From Phytophthora sp. 'mugwort' (lineage: Eukaryota > Oomycota > Peronosporomycetes > Peronosporales > Peronosporaceae): a stretch of DNA of 64,000 nucleotides. Under the pieces are notes generated by a model, which worked only from the letters and a program-made list of their open reading frames with translations, did not search any database and had not been told where the DNA came from. Shown here in pieces: positions 43,209 to 52,560 of the stretch. The position numbers and the translations under genes were made by a program. Where the stretch lies: NCBI GenBank assembly GCA_033558025.1, contig JAUCEF010000003.1, positions 2,134,001 through 2,198,000 on the forward strand, written 5' to 3'. Within the stretch, counting starts at the first letter, position 1, and each line of letters starts with the position of its first letter.

Positions 43209-43640
43209 TTAAAGCAGCACTTGGCCGCGCAGCTGGCGACACATGGGCACATGGCATTGTAGCGCCTGGCAGTGCAGCGCGTGGTACGTGAAGAGCTCGA
43301 CGACAGCCACGGCAATGGGGTACGAGCGCCACCTCTCGTTATGCGACGCCCAGCAAGCCGCGCGCAGGAAGCGCTTCATGTGCGAGCACAGCGCGCGGAA
43401 CTCCGGGTCGCGGCAGTGCGCATCGTCGCAGCTGCACGCGTGTGTCAGCAGCGCGTTGCTGCGCTCGCTCTCGTCGTCGGGCATTGCCGCGTGATACGCC
43501 GCCGAGAGCTGCCGAGTGTTAGTGGGGGCGCTGCCAATATAATTATCTACTGATTAACGACGTACCTCGTGGGCGGCGACGTTGTCTGCTGAGCCGTCGG
43601 CGCTCGGGTGTGCCCGCTCCTGCTTGATGACGTCTGGCAT
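43209..43640 (-). CDS. TAZ-zinc-finger protein, short form (two exons)
   Basis: A two-exon gene: exon 1 43640-43566 (25 codons, MPDVIKQERAHPS), intron 43509-43565 (57 bases, gtacgt to cggcag), exon 2 43508-43209. The joined frame gives 124 residues, nearly all TAZ finger: HACSCDDAHCRDPEFRALC, HMKRFLRAACW, ELFTYHALHCQALQCHVPMC. It is clearly paralogous to the TAZ part of the gene at 25399-26676 (shared HMKRFLR, CWASH, WRSY, PLC/PMC) but has no PHD finger. TAZ fingers dock transcription-factor activation domains, so a lone TAZ could act as an adaptor or competitor of the PHD-TAZ protein (inference). It is divergent from the SulP gene at 43967, with about 330 bases between the starts. Confidence 0.75.
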
Positions 43641-43895
43641 TGCCTTTTAATTGGAATATAATTTCAGCTAAAAGGTTAAGCTCATTTATTAAGATAATAT
43701 TCATTTTGGAAAATTGTCAAATGGAATGTCGGCACAAAATTCGTGAATTGTTTTTGACATGTGCTAGAATAAATTATGATATCTGAGGAAAGTTTAACAT
43801 TTCCTTCTCAGTGTCGCTTAAGTATCGGCCATAGCAATTGCGTCGACGAATCATGTTAAAAATATAGCATCTGTAAAACGAAAGAGACAGACGCG

Positions 43896-43903
43896 TCATT
43901 CCA
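43896..43903 (+). promoter_or_regulatory. oomycete-type initiator upstream of SulP-1
   Basis: TCATTCCA, 64-71 bases before the ATG at 43967. Oomycete promoters commonly carry a YCATTYY-type initiator near the transcription start. The same octamer occurs before SulP-2 (49071). Confidence 0.5.
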
Positions 43904-43966
43904 GGCTCGGCGACAACCTAGCTCGACGCGCGTCCTCCGCTCCCAGGGGTGAGTCACAGACTGGTC

Positions 43967-46756
43967 ATGGCACCAACGAGTTCCCCACCATCTCCTATCT
44001 CCGATGAGCTATCGCTCAGCTGCTTCACGGCGCTGCTGTCGTCGCTGTGGACATGGGTGTGCGAGGCCCGGCAGCGCGTAACCCGTCAGCGGTTACTCTT
44101 CTTCCTCAAGCAGCATGTACCCATATTGGAATGGCTACCCGCTTATGATATTCGCGAGGACCTGCAGTTCGACGTCGTGTCGGGGGTTACAGTCGGACTC
44201 ATGCTCGTACCCCAGGAGGTATCCCTGAGTGCCATGATGGGCGTACCCCCCATTTACGGACTCTACACGGCGGCAGTGGTGCCCATGATTTACCCGCTAT
44301 TCGGCACGTCCCGGGTGCTGTCCGTGGCCAATGGGGCGGAAGTGAGTCTGCTCGTGGGTTCGGCCATCAAGAAGGTGGAGAGTGAGGAGGAGAGGATCGC
44401 GACGGGGATCCTGCTGAGCTTCCTGAGTGGAGTAGTGCTGCTCTTTATGGGCATGTTCAGGCTTGGGGTCATTGCAGATTTCTTCTCGAGACCGGTGATG
44501 GGCGGCTTTATCTCTGCAGGAGGAGTGTTGATCATGCTGTCACAAGTAGCGAGCTGGTTGGGGCTGGAAGTTAAGAGCCGAGACCTTCCCGTACTGACGG
44601 TGTTGGATCTGTTCGAGCAGTTCCCACAGCTTAATGGATTGAGTTTCGCATTGGGGGCGTTCTCAGTTATGGTACTGGTGGGCATGCATGAACTTAAGAG
44701 GCGGGTGGTGACGGAGCTGGCGAGGGTGGAGGAGGAGTTTGAGGACCAGTTTGCGATTGAAACGTCCAGAGCGTTGAACCAGTTGTCGATGAGCATGAGC
44801 TCAGAGAGTGAGCGGCAGAACGACATGAATGAGGATGAGGAGGATAGCCAAGATGTTAAGGATGACCGACGAGGTGCTGCTAGCTATGGTGGTGATATCG
44901 AGCTGGGAGACGTCCCTAAGCCCAAGAAAAGGCAGCCGAGAACGACTGACAACGAAGTTGATTTGGATGTGGAAGATGTCGCGGTCTCACCGCGTGGATC
45001 GAGATGGGCGGACTTGCCGGCAGTGTTCACGACAGGCTCACTGAGACGTCGGGATTACGCTGTGGCGTCACCCGGCCGAGACCTTGGCTCGAATGAGTTG
45101 GATTTGGCTCGTTCTTGCCGTCAGAAAGACCTAGCTGCAATTACTCGGAGCACTCGTCACGGACGCATGGATGACGAAGGTGTGGGATTCTCGCTTTCCG
45201 ATGAAGATTATATTACGATTGAGAGACCTTTAAATTTCGGTACTCGAAGTGATGTCGCGTCAGGGACTGGAGCTTCTGGAATGCACCGTTCTAGCTCGGA
45301 CGAAACGGGGTCAGCACGTCCGCTGCCTAGAATGAATCCTATTCAGTCTAATGTGGAGAGACCTCGGCGCAATCGCGACGGTAAAGCTGACAATGACGAT
45401 GACGCTGAAGCTAAAGCTGAAGCTGAAATGAAACGACGTGTGAAAGAGCTTGCATCTCCTGCCAAGTCTGAGACGGGATCAGAATCAGCAGACTCGACAA
45501 CTGCACTAACGGGACGCATGTTGGCAGCGTCATCGACGTCTATTCGTCTGTTGCGCTCCAAGATGGCTGTTTTGATCGCACTCCGACTCGTGTGTGATCT
45601 TGGCGCGTTTACGGTGTGTCTGCTCGGTGGAATTGTGGGCTATTTGGCACCTGAGGGATCTCTCACACTGGCTGGAGATGTGCCTGGTGGCTATCCAGCG
45701 CCCAAAAGGCCTTGGTATGGATTGAGCGAAAATATCATCGAGGCCGATCGCTTGTACCACCTTTTCATTGATACGCTCTCCATCGCGATTATCTCGTACA
45801 TGTGCAGTGTTGCGATGGCGAAGCGTCTTGCTATTAAGGAAGGCTACCGGATTCGACCGAACCAGGAGCTTATCGCTCTTGGTTTCTCCAACCTGGTTGG
45901 ATCATTTTTCCAGGGAATGCCGTCCACTGGCGGTCTTTCGCGCACAGCTGTTAACATGCAGAATGCACGAACGCAGCTAGCGAGCGTCATCACTGTGCTC
46001 GTCGTGGTGCTCGTGCTGTACACATCCACGTCAGCGCTGGCTTATCTGCCGAAGGCTAGTCTAGCGTCGATCATTATCGTGGCAGGATACTCGCTCATTG
46101 AGCTGAAGGAAGCGAAGTGGCTCTATCGCGTTAAACGGGATGAGTTTTACGTGTGGCTGGCATCGTTCGTGCTCTCGTGTTTGTTGGGCGTGCTTCCTGG
46201 CCTTCTGTCCTCCATTTTTTGCTCTCTTGTCGCTGTGATATACAAGACCCGCCGCCCTACCTTATCCATGCTGGGCGAGGTGACCGACGAGGAGACTGGC
46301 GGGAAGCGAATTGTAGACCTGGATTTGTATCCGGACACTGCCCATCCGTTGTCGGATGTCGTGGCGATTCGTGTGGAAGGCGCATTGTACTTTGCCAACT
46401 GCGAATACATTGAACGTGTGGTGGAACGTGAGGTTCGGAAGCGTCATGAGACGGAGGATGTAGTCGTGCGTGGAGTGGTAATTGACGCATGCTCCATAAT
46501 GGACTGGGACACTACAACCATTCAGATGATGAAACATCTCAAGTCGGAACTTCGGGGGCAAGGCATCATGTTGGCTATTGTGAACGCACGTGATCGGCTT
46601 CAACACTTGCTTCAGACATCGGAGTTTCTCGTGGGCATCGTACACAACGACGCTCGTATTGGATTCACAGAAGCTATTAAGGCCATCCGTGAAGAAGCAA
46701 TGCCACCAGATGAGAGCCAGGCATTGACGCGTTCCTCCAGAGTGCACAGCATTTAG
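43967..46756 (+). CDS. SulP/SLC26 anion transporter 1, large cytosolic insert
   Basis: 929 residues from ATG 43967. The transmembrane core begins near residue 65 (LQFDVVSGVTVGLMLVPQEV) and shows the SulP signature twice: VPPIYGLYTAA and, later, FFQGMPSTGGLSRTAVN. A hydrophilic insert of about 275 residues (about 245-520), rich in Asp/Glu, Arg and Ser, splits the membrane domain before LRLVCDLGAFTVCLLGGIVG. A C-terminal STAS domain (about 765-908) includes VAIRVEGALYFANC and GVVIDACSIMDW. The family exchanges or co-transports sulfate, bicarbonate, chloride or oxalate across membranes; the substrate cannot be read from the sequence. The start was chosen at ATG rather than the GTG 18 bases upstream, because it is the first ATG after the initiator. 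The insert is the main difference from SulP-2, its closest neighbour. Confidence 0.92.
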   Translation: MAPTSSPPSPISDELSLSCFTALLSSLWTWVCEARQRVTRQRLLFFLKQHVPILEWLPAYDIREDLQFDVVSGVTVGLMLVPQEVSLSAMMGVPPIYGLYTAAVVPMIYPLFGTSRVLSVANGAEVSLLVGSAIKKVESEEERIATGILLSFLSGVVLLFMGMFRLGVIADFFSRPVMGGFISAGGVLIMLSQVASWLGLEVKSRDLPVLTVLDLFEQFPQLNGLSFALGAFSVMVLVGMHELKRRVVTELARVEEEFEDQFAIETSRALNQLSMSMSSESERQNDMNEDEEDSQDVKDDRRGAASYGGDIELGDVPKPKKRQPRTTDNEVDLDVEDVAVSPRGSRWADLPAVFTTGSLRRRDYAVASPGRDLGSNELDLARSCRQKDLAAITRSTRHGRMDDEGVGFSLSDEDYITIERPLNFGTRSDVASGTGASGMHRSSSDETGSARPLPRMNPIQSNVERPRRNRDGKADNDDDAEAKAEAEMKRRVKELASPAKSETGSESADSTTALTGRMLAASSTSIRLLRSKMAVLIALRLVCDLGAFTVCLLGGIVGYLAPEGSLTLAGDVPGGYPAPKRPWYGLSENIIEADRLYHLFIDTLSIAIISYMCSVAMAKRLAIKEGYRIRPNQELIALGFSNLVGSFFQGMPSTGGLSRTAVNMQNARTQLASVITVLVVVLVLYTSTSALAYLPKASLASIIIVAGYSLIELKEAKWLYRVKRDEFYVWLASFVLSCLLGVLPGLLSSIFCSLVAVIYKTRRPTLSMLGEVTDEETGGKRIVDLDLYPDTAHPLSDVVAIRVEGALYFANCEYIERVVEREVRKRHETEDVVVRGVVIDACSIMDWDTTTIQMMKHLKSELRGQGIMLAIVNARDRLQHLLQTSEFLVGIVHNDARIGFTEAIKAIREEAMPPDESQALTRSSRVHSI

Positions 46757-46949
46757 AAAATAAAATTGTGGAGATATGTGGCTGAGTCAAGCACTTTAGA
46801 ACTGAGAGTCGTCATTGTAATGACGAATAGTACCAAAACTGGATGTTTATTATCACGATGACAGTTACAAGCTTAAGCACCAGAGCAGTGAAGAGGCAGA
46901 GCTAATTGGAGATGGCAATATGCCTGGAAATTGCTGAGCGAACGTCCGC

Positions 46950-47500
46950 TTGACAACAACCTTGATTGATGCAATGGAGACCAAGCCATCTGCAGATTCT
47001 GCAGCTCCTACTTCGACGCAGAATGGAGATATACTAGCGGATACCAAGCGTGTGCTCTCCATTTCGGCTGATGACATGGACAAATTCTGGACAGGGTCAC
47101 GGATCACATCCAATCCATTTCGCCCCAAGACGATCTGCATGCGTTGGTGACAGATTTCAAGGGTTTCATTCAGCGTGGACCTGGCGATCAGTATGATCAT
47201 GGGCACGTCTTTCACGGCAATTTTTGTCCCCGCTCCTTAGTCTTGTCTCCACGCGTAGCTTAGGCAACTACTACGTCGTGGTGAGATGTACTGACAGTTG
47301 CAAGCACTGCGATAGCAAATGGCTATCGATTCTGGCGCCATCGCCGAAACGAGGACGCCACCACCTCCCAGCTGCTTGCATTGGCGAATATGATCACTAA
47401 AGAACTCCGTTTTGTCTTCTCTAGCGATGATGGTGATCCAAAGCTTGAATAAAATGATGAAAGGTGCATACGAAATGGTCAAGAGAGACCTCAAAGTAGC
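46950..47500 (+). pseudogene. MscL-type mechanosensitive channel relic a
   Basis: After an open N-terminal piece (ATG 46974, METKPSADSAAPTS, up to about 47118) a frame change leads into LVTDFKGFIQRG (about 47145-47180). A second change leads into DLAISMIMGTSFTAIF (about 47180-47228), the MscL N-terminal helix and first membrane segment, stopped by TAG. Further on, NYYVVVRC (about 47263-47287) aligns with NHYWPVRC of the intact gene at 51298-52119. Homology then fades. The N-terminal extension is not like that of the intact gene, so this relic comes from an older, diverged MscL paralogue. Confidence 0.6.
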
Positions 47501-47661
47501 ACCACTTCAACTTCCCCCAGCTAGTGGCTACAGTTTTTGAACATGGCTACACATTTGATACTCGACCCTGTTTCAGCAACTGTATTTTTGTCACATACAC
47601 TATACTATACATGCTTTAACAAATGTGTTGCTCATTCCGAGGGTAACGACGGTTTATAAAA

Positions 47662-48440
47662 ATGCGCTGGAACCTGCTGCGCTTCGTGGCGCCGTCACCT
47701 CCACCGCCTCCCCCCGATAGCACATCGCTCTTAAGCCGCGTGCAGGAGTATTCACTGCCCCATGTGGACGGTATGCGTACGCTGCTGGGCGACTTCCAGG
47801 ACTTTATCCAGCAGGGCAACATGATCGACCTGGCGGTGGGTCTCATCCTGGACTCGAGCTTCTCTGCCATTGTTCGTGGTTGACATCCTATCGCCAATTA
47901 GCAGCCTCTTCTCCGGTACAATAGCCAGCAATAATTCCATAATATTTAGTAGCAACAACATAATTGACGGTTGACCAATACAGAGCGCAGTCTCGCCAAT
48001 TACTATTGGCCCGCGAGATGCCCCACCAATACCACGGGATGAACCAGTACAACGTGGGAGACCTGGAAGCAAGTACGGCGGTAGTTGGCGATAACACTGA
48101 GATTATTGTTGACTGCTATGGTCCATCGATGGTATAATAGCACGAGATGCGGGCGCCGTGACCATCAACTACGGGCTGTTCGTGGAAAACGTCATGAATT
48201 TCCTTATTAACGCCATTTCCTCTTCTTCGCAGTCAAGAAAGGTGCGTAGTAAAGGGGCGGATGGATCGTTTGATTGGTGGCTGATATGCATGACAAGTGT
48301 TTGAGGTGGTGTTCAAGCGCAACGTGTTGGTCGAGAAACAATGCACATTCTGTAAAGAGTTTGTATAGGGCAACGCCACGCGGTATAAGGAGTGCGGGTC
48401 GGACATTGCTTCCCCATCGAGCGCGCGGGGAGTTGATTGA
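47662..48440 (+). pseudogene. MscL-type mechanosensitive channel relic b
   Basis: This relic parallels the intact gene exon by exon. Exon 1 starts MRWNLLRFVAPSPPPPPP and reads DFQDFIQQGNMIDLAVGLIL. It then loses about 11 bases, so that VVDILSPISSLFS falls out of frame. A middle piece (about 47998-48066, NYYWPARC) has an in-frame TGA. ARDAGAVTINYGLFVENV (about 48132-48190) is followed by a one-base loss at LFLFFAVKK. The last exon (about 48309-48440) has VFKRNVLVEKQCTFCKEF, a stop, then the second half of the zinc ribbon. Splice sites look kept at the 48242 donor (gtgcgt). It is a recently dead duplicate of complement(51298-52119). Confidence 0.8.
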
Positions 48441-49070
48441 TGTAGGAGGAGGCACGAGTAACAAGGGTGGATCATTTCGCGCCTCAGTGTTTAAGTTGAT
48501 CATGCCTCTCTCGCTGAGCAATTTACTCCAAACAAGATATGTCTCTCAATTGCAGTTCACCTTGACGTGCCGCGTTCTGTCGATCGCATTGGCACACTGC
48601 ACGGCCAATGAAAGCGGGCAGCACGGTCGACACATGTGGGGCGTTCCGGTGTTGGAGGACACCTGAGACCGTCCATCTGTCCATCTCCTTCACCTTGATA
48701 AGGTGGCCAGCACTGCAGCAGCGTTTGGAAGTCACGTCGATGGACAACCCCGTTGCATCTGTGGCGTCGGCAAATTAAAATAAAGTATTCTGCTTCATCG
48801 AGGCATAACTCGTGTATATGGCATGGCGACTGTGAACTAGAGCCCGTGCTGCTCCTGACAAACGCTGCACTGGTTTGGTCCTCCTTGACCTACCATCAGC
48901 ATATCTCCCACGGCGCCAGCTCGACCGCGTTCACCGCTACTATTGGCCGCATGGACCGTCACACCGAGCGCGATCCCTTCCAACGTTAGCGGCGCGTGTC
49001 ACATCCGCGTTAGTCGTCTGAAGACAGCAGCCCCATCTCTCCACCCAAGCGCTACTTCATAAGACCGGCG
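48441..49070. other. 5' region of SulP-2, no gene seen
   Basis: No coding pattern found on either strand. The end of the stretch should contain the SulP-2 promoter. Confidence 0.45.
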
Positions 49071-49078
49071 TCATTCCA
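49071..49078 (+). promoter_or_regulatory. oomycete-type initiator upstream of SulP-2
   Basis: TCATTCCA, 39-46 bases before ATG 49117, identical to the octamer before SulP-1 and followed by CAAG, as in initiator-plus-flank cores of oomycete promoters. Confidence 0.5.
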
Positions 49079-49116
49079 CAAGCTGCGGCGTCTAGCACAC
49101 CGGTCCAAAATCCGAC

Positions 49117-51219
49117 ATGGCGTTGTGCAGACTGATGGATCACCAGCCAAGCGAGCGCTTCGCTCTGCCTAAAAAGACCTGGACGCAGCGCGTGCAGCAC
49201 TACGCACCGATCTTCCGCTGGCTGCCACACTACAACGTGGCCAAAGACCTCAAGTTCGACATTGTGGCCGGCCTCACCGTGGCCATGATGCTCATTCCGC
49301 AGGAGGTATCGCTGTCCACGATCATGAACGTCCCGGCTCACCACGGCTTGTACACGGCTGCCACAGCTCCGCTGGTGTACGCCATCTTCGGTTCTAGCAC
49401 AGTGCTGTCAGTCTCCAGCGGTTCTGAAGTGTCATTGCTAGTCGGAACCATTCTGGAGAACATTGTTGATGAGGACGAACGAGTGGCTACGGGTATCCTG
49501 ATGGCCTTCCTCAGTGGCTGCATCCTGCTGATAGTGCGGATCTTGAACCTCAGTCAGCTCGCCGACTTTTTCTCGCGGCCAGTCATGGGCGGCTTCGTGT
49601 CCGCTGGCGGCCTCTTGATCATGTTGTCGCAGATCTCGAACGCTCTCGGTATCAAGTTCCCGTCGCAGGACTATCCGCCACAGACGGTGTACCAGATTTT
49701 CCACCATATCGGCGATACCAACTTGACGGCCTTTGCAGTTACTGCCATCTCGATCCTGTACCTGTTTGGTGTCAAGATTTTCAAGAAGAAATACTTTCCG
49801 TCGCCGGTGCTCATGCAGCTCTTCAAGATGGACAAGCCGATCAAGGGAACGACTGTAAGAAATGAGGAGATCGTCACGAACCATAGCACTGCTGAGGTCA
49901 CACACAGCCACGGCTTCTCGCTCACGGACCAACAGTACGAGAGTATGGAGTCTGCACGTCAACGCCACGGCGACCGCACTCCTCGAAGTGAGATCGCCGA
50001 GAAAAACTTGAATAATTTGACTCCCAAGAAGTTCCAGACGAAACCCCTCGTAATTTTCCTCGTACGTACAATTTGCGACCTTGGTCCGTTGGTCGTGTGC
50101 GTTATCGGTGGCATTGTTGGATATGCCATTGGTCCATCGCACTTGAAGCTCACAGGCTCGATCCCAGGAGGGTTTCCAGCCCCCAAAATTCCTTGGTATG
50201 GCATTGATGAGGGCCTCATCGCTGGCGATCACTTTGGAGAGATTCTGTACAATTCGTTGACTGTTGTAGTTGTTGTCTTCCTGTCGAGTATCGCCATGGC
50301 CAAGCGTCTCGCCATTCAGCGAGGTGAAGACATTAACTGTGACCAGGAGCTCACTGGTCTTGGTATTGCCAGTGTCGTGTGTGGTTTCTTCCAAGCTATG
50401 CCCCCCACGGGTGGCATGTCCCGCACGGCTGTAAACCTGCTGAACGCCCACACGCAGCTATCGTCGATCATCACAACGTTGCTGGTGATCCTCGCCCTGT
50501 ACACGCTTACAAGTGCCATGTCGTATCTCCCGAGCGCTACCCTGGCGTCGATTATCATCGTTGCCGGCTACTCGTTGGTTGAGTTCAAGGAAGCCAAGTG
50601 GCTCTACCGCGTCAAACGTGACGAGTTCGTGGTGTGGACTGCGTCATTCATTCTCACGCTGGGTTTGGGTGTCTTAGACGGTCTGATCGCCTCCATAATT
50701 TCCTCCGTGTTGGCCCTAATGTGGAAGACCAAGACGCAGACCATTGTCATCCTTGGTGAACTGGACAATGGGAGATTTGTCGACCGCGAGCTCTTCAATG
50801 AAGCCCACGACCTCGGCAATGTCATTGCCATTCGTGTCGACAGCTCACTGTATTTTGCCAACTGCGAGCGTGTGGCTCTCTTTGCTGAACGCGAGATGGT
50901 CCGTCTGAAAGCGAACGGCATCTTAACTCGCGGCGTCGTGCTGGACATGTGCAACATGAACGACGTGGACGCTACGACGATTCAAGTGCTGTCGGATATG
51001 CAGGAGAAGCTCGCGGTGCGGAAGGTGCACTTCGCCATCGCGAACGCCAAGAACCGTCTGCACGACATCGTAGCCTCCACCAACATCATCAAGCGCATTT
51101 TAGCCAACGATCCGAGCATCTCGGTGGAGGACGCAATGCGTATGCTGCGTGATCTGCCGCCATTGAACCACACGTCTTCATCTTCAATGTCTCGCGCAGC
51201 GCTGGAGGATATGGTGTAA
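49117..51219 (+). CDS. SulP/SLC26 anion transporter 2
   Basis: 700 residues from ATG 49117. The membrane core opens with LKFDIVAGLTVAMMLIPQEV near residue 45 and is very close to SulP-1 through VPAHHGLYTAA and the STAS domain. The second SulP signature reads FFQAMPPTGGMSRTAVN, followed by LLNAHTQLSSIITTLLVILA and the shared ASIIIVAGYSL and EAKWLYRVKRDEF. The loop corresponding to the big insert of SulP-1 is only about 80 residues (about 221-303). The STAS domain is at about 541-678 (IAIRVDSSLYFANC, VLDMCNMNDVDATT). It is a tandem duplicate of SulP-1 in the same direction. The substrate is unknown; sulfate or another divalent or monovalent anion is expected from the family. A second ATG at codon 7 is an alternative start. 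Confidence 0.93.
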   Translation: MALCRLMDHQPSERFALPKKTWTQRVQHYAPIFRWLPHYNVAKDLKFDIVAGLTVAMMLIPQEVSLSTIMNVPAHHGLYTAATAPLVYAIFGSSTVLSVSSGSEVSLLVGTILENIVDEDERVATGILMAFLSGCILLIVRILNLSQLADFFSRPVMGGFVSAGGLLIMLSQISNALGIKFPSQDYPPQTVYQIFHHIGDTNLTAFAVTAISILYLFGVKIFKKKYFPSPVLMQLFKMDKPIKGTTVRNEEIVTNHSTAEVTHSHGFSLTDQQYESMESARQRHGDRTPRSEIAEKNLNNLTPKKFQTKPLVIFLVRTICDLGPLVVCVIGGIVGYAIGPSHLKLTGSIPGGFPAPKIPWYGIDEGLIAGDHFGEILYNSLTVVVVVFLSSIAMAKRLAIQRGEDINCDQELTGLGIASVVCGFFQAMPPTGGMSRTAVNLLNAHTQLSSIITTLLVILALYTLTSAMSYLPSATLASIIIVAGYSLVEFKEAKWLYRVKRDEFVVWTASFILTLGLGVLDGLIASIISSVLALMWKTKTQTIVILGELDNGRFVDRELFNEAHDLGNVIAIRVDSSLYFANCERVALFAEREMVRLKANGILTRGVVLDMCNMNDVDATTIQVLSDMQEKLAVRKVHFAIANAKNRLHDIVASTNIIKRILANDPSISVEDAMRMLRDLPPLNHTSSSSMSRAALEDMV

Positions 51220-51297
51220 GTTGTGAATAGTGAAAGTATCAAGCAACTAATATTTAGTTATTCATGTCCATATATCAACAAGCGTTTAGTACGTGAA

Positions 51298-52119
51298 TTA
51301 CCCTCCAGCACCCGAAGGACTGGTAATATCTGAGCCGCAGTCTTTGCATCTCGTTGCAGCGCCCTTCACGAACTCTTTACAGTATGGACACTGTTTCTTC
51401 ACACCCACCTTTAGCTTGAATACGAACTCGAGTACTACATGTAGAAACATCAAAAATATCGTTGCTAAACTTAGTCCCCTTTCAATCTTCCACACGATTA
51501 TCCAAATAATACCCCACCTTTCTTCACTGCAAAGAACAGAAAAAGTGCGTTAACGATGAAATTTAGGATGTTTTCAATAAACAGCCCGTAGTTGATGGTC
51601 ACGGCGCCGGCGTCTCGAGCTAAGTACGTCAAAATTAGTCACAAGGATCAGGAAGTCCTTCAAGAATGACATTTTGTTAATCGCCTTACCTTCCTTCCAC
51701 GTCTGCCATGAATCACCCGAGCATCGGGGAGTCGTTGACGGGCATCGCACCGGCCAGTAATGGTTCGCAACTCCTCGTGCTGTAAACACACTAAGCTTAG
51801 TACGTTATTGAGAATGAACCAGCTAGTGCAGGGATTCAATCAACCTACTTGTAAAAAGACTAATGATAGGCGACAGGATGTCCACGACCAAGGAGTTGAG
51901 AATCGCGGAGAATGATGAACCCAGGATGAGACCGACCGCCATATTGAGCATGTTTCCCTGCTGGATGAATTCCTGGAAGTCGGTGAGTAGTGCGCGAGTT
52001 GTCACGAGCTCACGACTGGCCATTTCCTGCACTCGACCAAGTCGGTCTTGCACGCGGTCCAGCAGCGAGAGGTTCTCGGGGGGAGGCGGTGGCGGGGCGA
52101 CGAACGGATTCCAACGCAT
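51298..52119 (-). CDS. MscL-type mechanosensitive channel with C-terminal zinc ribbon (four exons)
   Basis: Four exons in one phase: 52119-51849, 51779-51690, 51619-51518 and 51434-51298. The introns are 69, 70 and 83 bases with GT-AG ends (gtaggt, gtaagg, gtgggg donors), all phase 1. The joined frame gives 199 residues. Residues 1-20 are Pro-rich. TDFQEFIQQGNMLNMAVGLI starts the amphipathic helix and pore helix (glycines AVGLILGSSF), then LVVDILSPIISLF. The loop reads NHYWPVRC. The second membrane helix is TINYGLFIENILNFIVNAL, ending FAVKK. The tail is a CPYC...CKDC zinc ribbon, a feature also found at the end of some bacterial MscL proteins. MscL opens under membrane tension to release solutes in hypo-osmotic shock. 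The gene is convergent with SulP-2, 78 bases after its stop. Confidence 0.85.
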
Positions 52120-52369
52120 AACAGGCGAAGAGCTTGAAAACGAACAACTTGTTAGAGATCAGGACTTGACAAGTGAAAGGGCCATATTAGAGGGTGTGGG
52201 AGCGGCAGAGAGATATTATATCCATGTAGCGTTATATTCTAATAATATCATTTTCGCCGACAGGTGTCGAGGCTGGCTACATGCCTTTCACCTCGACTAC
52301 GCTGTGGCGTCGTAGGAGGCTCATAGAAATATGAATTGTCTTGCTGAACAGAGCCTGCTGCTGCTTGTC

Positions 52370-52560
52370 AGCTCAAAATGAGACCCTCCGCCACGTCACC
52401 CTCTTGGATGATGTCCTGGGAGTCTGTAAGAAGCATTAGAAATGTTAGGCGCTCACGATTCGCGAATTATTGCACTCGGTTAAGCTGTTGCGTGCTCACA
52501 TATATAGGCGGCGGTAGAGCAGCAAACGTTGTCCAGGAGGCCAGTGTTGACAGGGCTTTG
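52370..52560 (-). pseudogene. MscL exon-1 fragment, relic c
   Basis: On the minus strand, about 52465-52375 reads NRERLTFLMLLTDSQDIIQE (with a small frame change), then GDVAEGLIL. This aligns with SRELVTTRALLTDFQEFIQQ and the first membrane helix of the intact gene just 250 bases away. A Pro/Ala-rich coding remnant further upstream is uncertain. No later exon is present. It is a truncated duplicate in the same orientation as the intact gene. Confidence 0.6.

Noticed and set aside
46950..47150. METKPSADS frame as a separate small gene
   Set aside because: It runs into an MscL helix after a frame change, so it is better read as part of a channel relic.
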